Shown here: one piece after another, positions 1 to 7,332 of the stretch
How positions within the stretch are numbered: position 1 is the stretch's first letter
Layout: the number at the start of each line of letters is the position of its first letter
Assembly (NCBI GenBank): GCA_934402515.1
Contig: CAKRTZ010000026.1
Location: forward strand, 1 to 28,451
Reading direction: 5' to 3'
Length of the DNA stretch: 28,451 bases
DNA from: an uncultured Lachnospiraceae bacterium
Lineage (GTDB): Bacteria; Bacillota; Clostridia; Lachnospirales; Lachnospiraceae
Program-made: the position numbers and the translations under genes
The notes under the pieces: model-generated
The model's input: the letters and a program-made list of their open reading frames with translations, nothing else
Database searches by the model: none
Told to the model about the DNA's origin: nothing

Positions 1-827
1 CCTGTCTGAGGCATTCCCTGTTGGTTCATACCCGCCTGGGGCATCGGTGTGGGTTCAGGTGTGGGTTCAGGTGTCGGTGTCGGTTCCGGCGCAGGCGCGG
101 GTTCAGGTTCTCCCGTCTGGCTGCCAATAAAAGTATCATACAATGATTTTGCAAACTTAATCGGATATAATTGCATAATCATGGAATCCACCAGATCATC
201 ACCGATCTGCATCCGGAACGCAATCCGCACGAAATTGCCTGTGAGGAATTCTGCAATGTCTTCCGGTTTCTTAAACTGCGTGAAATCAATCAGACTTGCT
301 TCCGGCGGGCTGATATCAATTTTCTTTCCCAGCATTGTGGAAAGGGAAGTGGCCGCAGCCCCCATCATCTGATTCATTGCTTCAGATATGGCACTTAAAT
401 GTAATTCCCCTAAGTCTCCGTCTGTATTTGTTCCGTCACCACCCATCATCAGATCTGTGATAACTTTTACATCATGCTCCTTCAGAACCAGAATGTTAGT
501 GCCGTCCAGTCCTGCCGTATACTTAATTTGAATGAAGACACAAGGTCTTTCATATTCTGCAAGAACACTGTCCCAATTTGCAATCGTTACCACTGGAGTG
601 GTAATATTTACTTTCTGATTAACGAGTGAATACAGTGTTGTGGCAGAGGAGCCCATACTGATGTTGGCTACTTCACCGATAGCGTCCTTTTCCACATCAG
701 TCAGCTGATCTCCAGAATCGGCAGATGCCGAATCACCGGATGCCGAACCGCTGCCGGAATTGGAAGATAAGTCCATCCCACTCAAAAGTGCATTTATTTC
801 GTCCTGGGATAACATTCCACTATCCAT
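1..827 (-). CDS. fliY: Flagellar motor switch phosphatase FliY (3' end outside window)
   Basis: FliY sits in the C-ring and removes phosphate from CheY-P; its C-terminal FliN-like domain builds the switch. The ATG lies 4 bases after the fliM stop, behind a GGAG site in the end of fliM. The 275 visible codons are open to the window edge. Residues 5-15 (MLSQDEINALL) are a FliM-like CheY-binding peptide. Two CheC-type active sites follow: D48-x3-E52-x2-N55, with a Pro 23 residues after the Asn (P78), and S145-x3-E149-x2-N152 with P175. Both keep the Glu/Asn pair and the exact spacing, so both should be active, as in B. subtilis FliY. From about residue 239 a Pro/Glu/Thr-rich linker starts (PEP, PTP and EPTP units), then a Gln/Met-rich stretch. 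The FliN domain must lie beyond the edge. CheC is excluded by the N-terminal peptide, the linker and the position after fliM. Confidence 0.93.
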   Translation of the reverse strand, partial: MDSGMLSQDEINALLSGMDLSSNSGSGSASGDSASADSGDQLTDVEKDAIGEVANISMGSSATTLYSLVNQKVNITTPVVTIANWDSVLAEYERPCVFIQIKYTAGLDGTNILVLKEHDVKVITDLMMGGDGTNTDGDLGELHLSAISEAMNQMMGAAATSLSTMLGKKIDISPPEASLIDFTQFKKPEDIAEFLTGNFVRIAFRMQIGDDLVDSMIMQLYPIKFAKSLYDTFIGSQTGEPEPAPAPEPTPTPEPTPEPTPMPQAGMNQQGMPQT

Positions 828-831
828 GTAC

Positions 832-1812
832 TTACTCCTCCTCTCTGATTATGCTGGTCACCCGTACTGCATAATTTTCCTTGCTGGCACCGGGCACCGC
901 TGTAAATTTCTTGATATTTCCTACATATACTTCCAATTCGCTGTCCACACGAGTGCCCAGTCGAATCACATCACCAACCTGTAATCCCATGAAATCGCTG
1001 ACCGAAATTTCCGCCTTGCCCAGAATGGCCTTCACAGGAACATCCACACGCTTGATCATCGCCTCAATTGCAGTGGTGTAGTCAGCATCATTGCTCTCCT
1101 GTACCGTTGAGAACCAGTACTTGGTATTGAGCTTATCCATGACGCTTTCCAACGTAAAATAAGGAAGGCAGATATTCATAAACCCTTCGGTATCACCGAT
1201 TTTCACATTCAGGGTAACGATGGCAATCATATCACTGGGTGATATCACCTGTGCAAACTGTGGATTCGTTTCAATTCGTTCCATTACCGGATTGATATCC
1301 ACCACGTTTTTCCATGGATCTCGCATCATCTGCATGCAAAGCACTACAATGCGTTCAATGATCGTCATTTCTATCTCCGTGAAATCACGATTTTTTTCCA
1401 AGGGATCTCCATTTCCTCCCAGCATCCGATCGATGATCGCAAAGCCAAGATTGGTTGCCACCTCGATAATAATGGAACCTGACAATGGCTGGAAGTTTAC
1501 AATACCGAGAATAACCGGATTAACCAGTGCATTGGTAAACTCAGAAAAGGTTACCGTCTCGGAACTTGCTACATTGATTTGTACGTTTTTACGCAAATAT
1601 ACGGAAAGGTTTGTAGAAAGTAATCTTCCGTAATGCTCATATATAATCTCTAACGTTCTTAAGTGTTCTTTGGAGAATTTGGTCGGGCGGTTGAAATCGT
1701 AATTCTTGATTTGTTTATCGCCTTTATCCGCCATATCATCGACATCTAATTCGCCGGTGCTTAAGGCCGCTAGCAGGTTATCAATTTCACTTTGGGATAA
1801 AACCTCTCCCAC
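832..1812 (-). CDS. fliM: Flagellar motor switch protein FliM
   Basis: FliM is the middle C-ring protein and the receptor for CheY-P. It has 326 residues, close to the family norm. Residues 4-15 (VLSQSEIDNLLA) are the conserved CheY-P-binding peptide. The central domain, about residues 45-235, resembles CheC but lacks the phosphatase Glu/Asn pair. The C-terminal part (about 245-322) is the FliN-like SpoA domain, with VPVKAILGKAEISVSDF and a GDVIRL turn. The start is GTG, placed by a GGGAGG site 9 bases upstream. It follows fliL by 18 bases and precedes fliY by 4, which suggests coupled translation. Confidence 0.96.
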   Translation of the reverse strand: MGEVLSQSEIDNLLAALSTGELDVDDMADKGDKQIKNYDFNRPTKFSKEHLRTLEIIYEHYGRLLSTNLSVYLRKNVQINVASSETVTFSEFTNALVNPVILGIVNFQPLSGSIIIEVATNLGFAIIDRMLGGNGDPLEKNRDFTEIEMTIIERIVVLCMQMMRDPWKNVVDINPVMERIETNPQFAQVISPSDMIAIVTLNVKIGDTEGFMNICLPYFTLESVMDKLNTKYWFSTVQESNDADYTTAIEAMIKRVDVPVKAILGKAEISVSDFMGLQVGDVIRLGTRVDSELEVYVGNIKKFTAVPGASKENYAVRVTSIIREEE

Positions 1813-1830
1813 GGAAGTCCACCTCCCTGT

Positions 1831-2355
1831 TTACTGCCAAACAATTTCACTAAAGGATACCTTATAAATGAAATTGGAGCCAAACAGCTGCTGCAGTCTT
1901 TGTAATATTTCTTTTTTCAGTCCTTCGGTATCTGCTCTGGCTTCATCCAGAGTATATTCTCCGAACACCTCGGTAATTTCACTTTGAATCAGGCTTTTCC
2001 GTTCTGAAACGCCCTCCAGCTTATAGCTTTTAAAATCGGCATTGCTGCTGTCCATGCTGAGGGACACGGAAACCATGGCATAATGTTCCTTTCCGTCTTC
2101 TCCCACTGCCAGAGGAATCGTCATGGAATCCGGCAGATCATAAGTAACGGTATCCGCCAAGGACACCTCTCCGGAGGAACCGTCATAATTGGTGACCGGT
2201 CCGTTCACTTCCAGATCAAGCACTCCCGCAATATCATTGACTAACGCAGCTGTCTTGGAAAAAGTGCTGTTAAAGGTAAACATCATGATTGCCGTCAGCG
2301 CAATATTCACAATCAACAATGCCAGTATTAAAATAGATAAGAGATTTCTTTTCAT
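1831..2355 (-). CDS. fliL: Flagellar basal body-associated protein FliL
   Basis: FliL is a single-pass inner-membrane protein that surrounds and supports the MotAB stator. The 174 residues show a short cytoplasmic start (MKRN), one transmembrane helix at about residues 5-28, and an extracytoplasmic domain ending in EILQRLQQLFGSNFIYKVSFSE, which fits the FliL C-terminal helix-strand pattern. Overall sequence conservation in FliL is low, so the call rests on this topology together with its place between motB and fliM, where FliL is found in many Firmicutes. Confidence 0.9.
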   Translation of the reverse strand: MKRNLLSILILALLIVNIALTAIMMFTFNSTFSKTAALVNDIAGVLDLEVNGPVTNYDGSSGEVSLADTVTYDLPDSMTIPLAVGEDGKEHYAMVSVSLSMDSSNADFKSYKLEGVSERKSLIQSEITEVFGEYTLDEARADTEGLKKEILQRLQQLFGSNFIYKVSFSEIVWQ

Positions 2356-2399
2356 TGCTTTTGTTTATCCTTTTCTTCCTGTTTCTTTAACCTGTTTCT

Positions 2400-3233
2400 T
2401 TAATAAGAACTGTAGGAATTATAAATTCGGATTTCAACCCGTCGGTTTTTTGCTCTGCCTTCCTCCGTAGAGTTATCGGCCACTGGCACGTATTCTCCTC
2501 TTCCTGAGTGTTTGATATCAGCAGGGTTCAACGCAGTGTGTGCCACCAGGTAATCAAATACAGAGAGTGCTCTGGCATCAGAAAGCTCGTTATTGTTTGC
2601 ATACCGCGCACTGCTCATGGGTACATTGTCTGTGTGTCCTTCGATTTCAATGGTTCCATCTGCATAACGTTCCAGTATCACACCTACCTGATCCAGAATC
2701 GGGTAGACATCTGCTTTCAATACTGCGCTTCCCGAATCAAAGAGCAAAGATCCCTTCAAGGTTAATTCCACATACTGCGCCGTGAAATCCACATCAATGT
2801 CTCCATTGAGATCCTTTTCATTCACAGCCTCCTGGACATTTTCCGCCATCTGTTCGGACTCCTGTAAGCCGGCTTCCTCTATGGTATCCATAGCACTCTC
2901 CGCATCGGCATCCTTGTCTTTATCCTTATCCAGATTCTCGTCCACTTCACCCTCGTCTGATTTGCCGGTACTGTTGATGTACTGGTCCAGTTCGTTTAAC
3001 TGGCTCACACCATTGCTGATCAGCACTCCATCACCGATTGCTGTCGCTCCTGCACTGAAAATGCTGAAGCTTTGGTTAAAGGATGCCGCAATCAGTTCGA
3101 ATTTTTCCTCATCAATGGAAGACATGGCATAAAGCATGACGAAGAAACAAAGTAACAGGTTCATCAGATCGCCAAAAGTACACTGCCAGGCAGGCGCTCC
3201 CTTAGGTGGTTCTTCCGGTCTTTTCTTTGCCAA
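2400..3233 (-). CDS. motB: Flagellar stator protein MotB
   Basis: MotB anchors the stator to peptidoglycan and carries the proton- or ion-binding Asp. Of 277 residues, about 23-41 form the single transmembrane helix; D22 in the FGDLMNLLL motif matches the essential Asp. Residues of roughly 75-130 are a variable acidic plug/linker region with an Asp/Lys-rich run (DKDKDKDAD). The C-terminal OmpA-like domain has the peptidoglycan-binding signature IEIEGHTDNVP and NRRVEIRIY. The start is TTG and begins directly after the motA TAA stop; a GGGAGG site 10 bases upstream lies in the last motA codons. No in-frame ATG lies nearby, so TTG appears genuine. Sodium or proton specificity cannot be decided from the sequence. 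Confidence 0.95.
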   Translation of the reverse strand: MAKKRPEEPPKGAPAWQCTFGDLMNLLLCFFVMLYAMSSIDEEKFELIAASFNQSFSIFSAGATAIGDGVLISNGVSQLNELDQYINSTGKSDEGEVDENLDKDKDKDADAESAMDTIEEAGLQESEQMAENVQEAVNEKDLNGDIDVDFTAQYVELTLKGSLLFDSGSAVLKADVYPILDQVGVILERYADGTIEIEGHTDNVPMSSARYANNNELSDARALSVFDYLVAHTALNPADIKHSGRGEYVPVADNSTEEGRAKNRRVEIRIYNSYSSY

Positions 3234-4025
3234 TTACTCTTCACCTCCCTCAGCAGACGCAGCGTTCGTACGATCGCCGGGAGCCAAGAAGGATTTCAGT
3301 TTCTCCTCAATAACACGAGGATTCTCTCCTGCCTGAATCGAAAGAAGTCCTTCAATAATAATCTCCTTCATTCGGAATTCGGCCTCATCATTTTTCTTTA
3401 ATTTCTGAGCAACAGGAGTACAAAACCAGTTTGCAAGTAAGGAACCATAGAACGTGGTAACCAGTGCCACAGCCATGTTAGGACCCAGAGCATCCGGATC
3501 ACTCATATCCTGGAGCATGTTAATAAGACCTATCAGAGTACCAATCATACCCCAGGCAGGTCCCATCGTTGCAAAATCTTCCCAAAAATGTATGTTTGTG
3601 GAATGTCTATCCTGAATACAGGACAGCTCTGTTTCCATAATCGCCCGTACCAGTTCCGGATCCGTGCCGTCTACGATCAGTAGAATTCCTTTTTTTAGGA
3701 AATCATCCTCGATATTTCCTGCTGCCTCCTCCAGAGAAAGAAGGCCTTCCTTACGTGCCACATTGGACAGTTCAATGATCTTCTGAATCATTTGAGCCAT
3801 TTCCATCTCCGGTTGTTTCAGTGCCAAAGTAAAAGATTTCAAGCCACCCACAAAGTTCTTAATCGATGTGGAGGCAATCATCGCCATTAATGCACCACCA
3901 AATGTGATCATCATGGAGGCCGGATCGATGTATCTTGGTATTACCGCTACACCACCGGCTATAATCATGGAAATCACGACCAGAGCAATTCCACCTACAA
4001 GGCCTATTAATGTTGCAATATCCAT
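3234..4025 (-). CDS. motA: Flagellar stator protein MotA
   Basis: MotA forms the five-subunit ring around the MotB dimer and pushes on FliG. The 263 residues match the usual length. Four hydrophobic helices are visible (about residues 3-25, 33-53, 150-172 and 182-205), with a large cytoplasmic loop between helices 2 and 3. The signature PAWGMIGTLIGLINML includes the conserved Pro and Gly of helix 3. The C-terminal tail is cytoplasmic and charged. The gene directly abuts motB, so subunits are probably made together. It lies 24 bases after flbD; motAB within the fla operon is usual in Lachnospiraceae but not in B. subtilis. Confidence 0.96.
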   Translation of the reverse strand: MDIATLIGLVGGIALVVISMIIAGGVAVIPRYIDPASMMITFGGALMAMIASTSIKNFVGGLKSFTLALKQPEMEMAQMIQKIIELSNVARKEGLLSLEEAAGNIEDDFLKKGILLIVDGTDPELVRAIMETELSCIQDRHSTNIHFWEDFATMGPAWGMIGTLIGLINMLQDMSDPDALGPNMAVALVTTFYGSLLANWFCTPVAQKLKKNDEAEFRMKEIIIEGLLSIQAGENPRVIEEKLKSFLAPGDRTNAASAEGGEE

Positions 4026-4049
4026 CTATTTCACCTGATTCTTCTGCAA

Positions 4050-4235
4050 TTATTCTGCAAAAATATTCTTTCTATATGATTTTACTAGATTTTTGACATC
4101 CTGTCTACTTTCTTTTACAATTATTTTTCGCCCTGTTGTGAGCGTAATCACCGTATCCGGCGTTTCTTCGACGATTTCAATCAGATCTGCATTGATCATA
4201 ATTTTATCCTCGTTCAGCTTGGTCACCTCAATCAT
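4050..4235 (-). CDS. flbD: Flagellar protein FlbD/SwrD family
   Basis: This small cytoplasmic protein of 61 residues matches the FlbD (SwrD in B. subtilis) family in length and sequence: MIEVTKLN start, the NADLIEIVEETPDTVITLTTGRK core and IVKESRQDVKNLVKSY end. In B. subtilis SwrD raises motor torque and is needed for swarming, apparently by supporting stator function. It lies directly upstream of motA here, in keeping with such a role. The start is ATG behind an AAGGGAC site. It follows a 120-base gap with a hairpin after flgE, so its expression may be partly separated from the hook genes. Confidence 0.92.
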   Translation of the reverse strand: MIEVTKLNEDKIMINADLIEIVEETPDTVITLTTGRKIIVKESRQDVKNLVKSYRKNIFAE

Positions 4236-4280
4236 TTTGTCCCTTTTCCCCTTTCCGTTTTGTGCTTTATAGACAGCAAG

Positions 4281-4313
4281 AACAAAGAAAGCCCGAACCC
4301 CTTCGGACTTCCT
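4281..4313 (-). terminator. Hairpin between flgE and flbD, possible weak terminator
   Basis: Read on the minus strand, AAGTCCGAA, loop GGGG and TTCGGGCTT form a 9-bp stem with one G.U pair. It can extend outward through further A-T, G-C and G.U pairs. It is followed by a broken T-rich stretch (TCTTTGTTCTT). It lies between flgE and flbD in the 120-base gap. This could partially terminate transcription or act as an RNA processing/stability element, lowering stator and switch expression relative to the hook protein. The T-tract is interrupted, so efficiency is uncertain. No convincing promoter is visible between it and flbD. Confidence 0.6.
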
Positions 4314-4355
4314 TCGTCTCTGTTTTTCTATGTATACTATTTTGAATCATCCCAA

Positions 4356-6077
4356 TTATCGTTTCAGATTGGTAAGCTCTTCCAACATGGTATCGGAAAC
4401 AGTGATGATACGGCTGTTCGCCTGGAATCCACGCTGGGTGGTGATCATTTCGGTAAACTCACTGGACAAATCCACGTTGGACATTTCCAGTTCTCCGGTG
4501 GTCATGTAACCGCCGTTACCGGTAATATCAGAACCTACGCCATCGAAAGCGCCGGAGTTCTGGGTCTCTGCATAGAGGTTATCTCCCTCTAAGGAAAGAC
4601 CGGAAGCATTGGCAAAGTTTGCAACGGCAATCTGTCCAAGCAGTCTGGAACAGCCATTGTCGTAGGTTGCGTAAATCTTACCATCCTGTCCGATGGTGAC
4701 ACCGGACATATCTCCCAGTTTCCGTCCGGCATAGTTGCCATCCGTATTACCGTTGGTGGCAGAAATGGTTGCCGCTTTGTTGTTGTTCGCCTGACGGGAA
4801 GGGGTGAAGTCTACGGTGACATCAGAGAAAGCTTTCATGGTATCTGTATCAAAGTCTAACACCGTAGTATTTCCTTCCGTATTACCATCCCCTACACTTT
4901 TAAATGTACCGGTTCCTTCATCGTAGTTGACCACAACGGAATTCTTTACATTCTTCTGCGTAATGGTAATCTCACCCGTTTTTAAATCAAGATTCATGGA
5001 ACTGATTGTATCAATGGTGTCATCATCCATGCCGTAGGCATTTTTAAGCATCTCGTACAGACCATTTTTCGTTGCTGCTTTTTTATCTGCTGCAATTGCA
5101 GCTGCTGTAATCTTATATCCGGTCAAAGGATCAGTCGCTGTAACTGTAGGCGGAATTGTTGTGATGTCGCCACCACCCGCACCTGCAATCGTTGCTAAGG
5201 TATAGGGACCACCTTTTGCAGTAGGATCTTTCATGTTGATCGTGCCTTGTCCATCATATTTCTGTGCCTGACTGCTGATGGATACGGTATCATTGGTACT
5301 CACCGTCATGTTGCCGCCCCATTTTACCAAATCATGAATGTCTTTATTATAAGTAGAAGAAATAGAATTTCCATTGGCATCCAATACATCCTCTAATGTC
5401 ATATAATACTGACTCTTATTACTGGTGGCATGCATGGTAAACTTAGCAGAATACTGATAACCCAGGTTATCGTAAATTAACATGCTGATGACCTTACCGG
5501 CGGTGGAGTTGATGTTGGAATCGTTGGCATCCACAATACCGGAAATATATCCCTGGGTGGTTGCCTCTGCCTCGTAGGTCATCTTGGAAGCATCCATAAT
5601 CTTAAGAGCGGAGACTCTGTCCTGACGGATGGTCTGGGTTTCGTCATCTACCTGCCATCCCATGACATTGTAACCGGTGGAGGACATACACAGGTTTCCT
5701 GCACCATCCACATAGAAGGAACCATCACGGGTAAAGTAGTTGCTGGTTCCGTTGTTTACGATGAAGAAGGAATCACCGGTAATCATAATATCGAAGGGGT
5801 TATTGGTGGTCTGCGCAGATCCTGCGGTGTCGATCTGTGTGGAGATGGCACCGGTTTTAGATCCGAGACCGATCTGTTTTGCGTTTTTACCACCAAGGCC
5901 TGTCTGTGCATTTGCACCGGTAGCGGCCTGTGTGGTCTGGTATAATAAGGTATTAAAGGTCACAGATTGTGACTTGTAAGATACGGTGTTTACGTTGGCA
6001 ATATTGTTACCGATAACATCCATCTTGGTCTGGTGTGTTTTAAGACCTGCCACACCAGAATAAAGTGATCTCATCAT
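4356..6077 (-). CDS. flgE: Flagellar hook protein FlgE
   Basis: FlgE polymerises into the hook outside the cell. The N-terminal signature is MMRSLYSGVAGLKTHQ, followed by MDVIGNNIANVNTVSYK, typical of rod/hook proteins. The C-terminus has SNVDLSSEFTEMITTQRGFQANSR and ends in a heptad-rich helix (MLEELTNLK). At 573 residues it is longer than many hook proteins. The extra length lies in a variable, Gly/Thr/Ala-rich surface region at about residues 285-400, including a GAGGGD loop and an Ala/Lys-rich stretch. The start is the first of two adjacent ATGs, 11 bases after an AGGAGG site. It follows flgD and the small flagellar ORF, and is the last hook gene before the stator genes. Confidence 0.95.
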   Translation of the reverse strand: MMRSLYSGVAGLKTHQTKMDVIGNNIANVNTVSYKSQSVTFNTLLYQTTQAATGANAQTGLGGKNAKQIGLGSKTGAISTQIDTAGSAQTTNNPFDIMITGDSFFIVNNGTSNYFTRDGSFYVDGAGNLCMSSTGYNVMGWQVDDETQTIRQDRVSALKIMDASKMTYEAEATTQGYISGIVDANDSNINSTAGKVISMLIYDNLGYQYSAKFTMHATSNKSQYYMTLEDVLDANGNSISSTYNKDIHDLVKWGGNMTVSTNDTVSISSQAQKYDGQGTINMKDPTAKGGPYTLATIAGAGGGDITTIPPTVTATDPLTGYKITAAAIAADKKAATKNGLYEMLKNAYGMDDDTIDTISSMNLDLKTGEITITQKNVKNSVVVNYDEGTGTFKSVGDGNTEGNTTVLDFDTDTMKAFSDVTVDFTPSRQANNNKAATISATNGNTDGNYAGRKLGDMSGVTIGQDGKIYATYDNGCSRLLGQIAVANFANASGLSLEGDNLYAETQNSGAFDGVGSDITGNGGYMTTGELEMSNVDLSSEFTEMITTQRGFQANSRIITVSDTMLEELTNLKR

Positions 6078-6164
6078 AGTTCTCGTTTCCTCCTGATTAT
6101 CTTTCGGTGGAACCGTCTCATCCCTTCTGTCAGTCTGGGATGTCTGCCTCCTGAAAAGGTCCGG

Positions 6165-6551
6165 CTACATAATTACGGCTCCATCAATATTGGTAAAAAC
6201 ATTTTCGTTGGTCTCTTCCTGATCCATTGCAGTGATGACGGTATTATTGGGAACATTTACGATAAAAGCGATCTCATCCACCAGTACCAGGCTTTCCTGA
6301 ATTCCCTTTGCCTGTGCCTTGCGGGTTCCTTCGTTTAAGCGTTGCATCTGGTCACCACTTAAGCTGATGTTCCTGTCTGCCAGTCGGTTACTTGCATGCT
6401 TGGAAAATTTAACCTCTACTCCGGTCTTCTGATCCAGAATTTCCTGAAAGGATATTCCTGTATTGATCTTTCCGGCCGTTCCTCTGCCTTTCCCAAAATA
6501 TTCATCCTGCAGCTGGTTTATGGAAGGGTACTGTCCATTTTGAATTTTCAT
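6165..6551 (-). CDS. FlgD-operon flagellar protein of the TIGR02530 type
   Basis: A 128-residue protein lying between flgD and flgE, where many Firmicutes and other flagellated bacteria encode a conserved protein of unknown function. The hallmark is VKFSKHASNRLADRNISL at about residues 47-64 (FSKHAxxRLxxRxI). After it come a predicted helix (MQRLNEGTRKAQAKG) and a hydrophobic strand region (ESLVLVDEIAFIVNVPNNTVITAM). No signal peptide or membrane helix is seen, so it is probably cytoplasmic. The context suggests a role in hook assembly, perhaps as an export or assembly partner of FlgD/FlgE, but this is inference. ATG lies 4 bases after the flgD stop, with a GAGG site in the end of flgD. Confidence 0.88.
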   Translation of the reverse strand: MKIQNGQYPSINQLQDEYFGKGRGTAGKINTGISFQEILDQKTGVEVKFSKHASNRLADRNISLSGDQMQRLNEGTRKAQAKGIQESLVLVDEIAFIVNVPNNTVITAMDQEETNENVFTNIDGAVIM

Positions 6552-6555
6552 GGGT

Positions 6556-7308
6556 TTATACCTCTTCGGAATCTTTGGTCAGCTCATCAAGGGTATTTTC
6601 AGAAACTTCATCCTTTTTGTCCTTGTCTGTGCCTTCTGCTCCTTCTGTTCCTTCGTTCTCTTTGGCTGCTGCAATGACATTCTGTAACTGTTCGTAATAC
6701 TTGTCCAACAGTTTCTTGTAATCACTTGTCACAAAGGATTTCTGATAATCATTCATGTCATCATAGTACATCTTATGCAGATATTCGATCTCATCCTTAT
6801 CCCGTAAGGTAATGTCATCCACATCAGGAAGCTTTTTCAGACGATCTGCAAATTCCAGTCCCTTGTCGTAAGCATCCAGATAGGTATCATCCACAGTCAT
6901 GTATAAATCACTGATGGAATATAAGGATTCATCGATGGAAAGATAAGCATCCTTGCCTTCATAAACTACATAATCCACACGTCCCTGTATCTGTGTGGTA
7001 TCGCCGGAACCGTCCTTGACTTTCATGATTACGGTCTTTCCTACCAGATCGTTGGCTCTGGATGCCTCTGCGGATTCTGCCATATTCTGCATCTGTTCCA
7101 GTTCTGAGAAAGTTGCATACTGGCTGACCCATTCGGTGTTGGAGGTGGGCTGCAAAGGATCCTGGTATTTCATCTCCGCTACCAGCATCTGTAAAAAGGT
7201 ATCTTTATCCGCATTGTTTCCATTGGCCGCCTGGGTCTTGTTTGCAAGGCTGGATGCGGAGGATGTGTTTTGAACTTTTCCGTCTTTTACGGGTGCTACT
7301 AAGCTCAT
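6556..7308 (-). CDS. flgD: Flagellar hook assembly (capping) protein FlgD with C-terminal extension
   Basis: FlgD caps the growing hook and is exported. Residues about 30-80 carry the conserved core (DKDTFLQMLVAEMKYQDPLQP, then FSELEQMQNM), and 87-140 form a tudor-like beta region starting VGKTVIMKV. This matches the short B. subtilis-type FlgD of about 140 residues. Here it is 250 residues long. Residues 151-212 form a helical module (LPDVDDITLRDKDEIEYL... YQKSFVT) resembling the helical repeats of Firmicutes surface proteins, and 216-250 form an acidic, low-complexity tail. No FnIII domain as in E. coli FlgD is evident. It lies after fliK and before the TIGR02530-type gene. Confidence 0.9.
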   Translation of the reverse strand: MSLVAPVKDGKVQNTSSASSLANKTQAANGNNADKDTFLQMLVAEMKYQDPLQPTSNTEWVSQYATFSELEQMQNMAESAEASRANDLVGKTVIMKVKDGSGDTTQIQGRVDYVVYEGKDAYLSIDESLYSISDLYMTVDDTYLDAYDKGLEFADRLKKLPDVDDITLRDKDEIEYLHKMYYDDMNDYQKSFVTSDYKKLLDKYYEQLQNVIAAAKENEGTEGAEGTDKDKKDEVSENTLDELTKDSEEV

Positions 7309-7332
7309 GCGCTGTTCTCCTTTCTTTTTTTC

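Noticed and set aside
2467..2485. GCCGATAA on the minus strand inside motB, like a sigma-D (SigD/FliA) -10 box.
   Set aside because: No TAAA element lies at the right distance upstream, and the bases encode conserved MotB residues.
6119..6142. CATCCC/GGGATG inverted repeat between the TIGR02530-type gene and flgE.
   Set aside because: Only 6 bp with a 12-base loop and no T-run; expected by chance.
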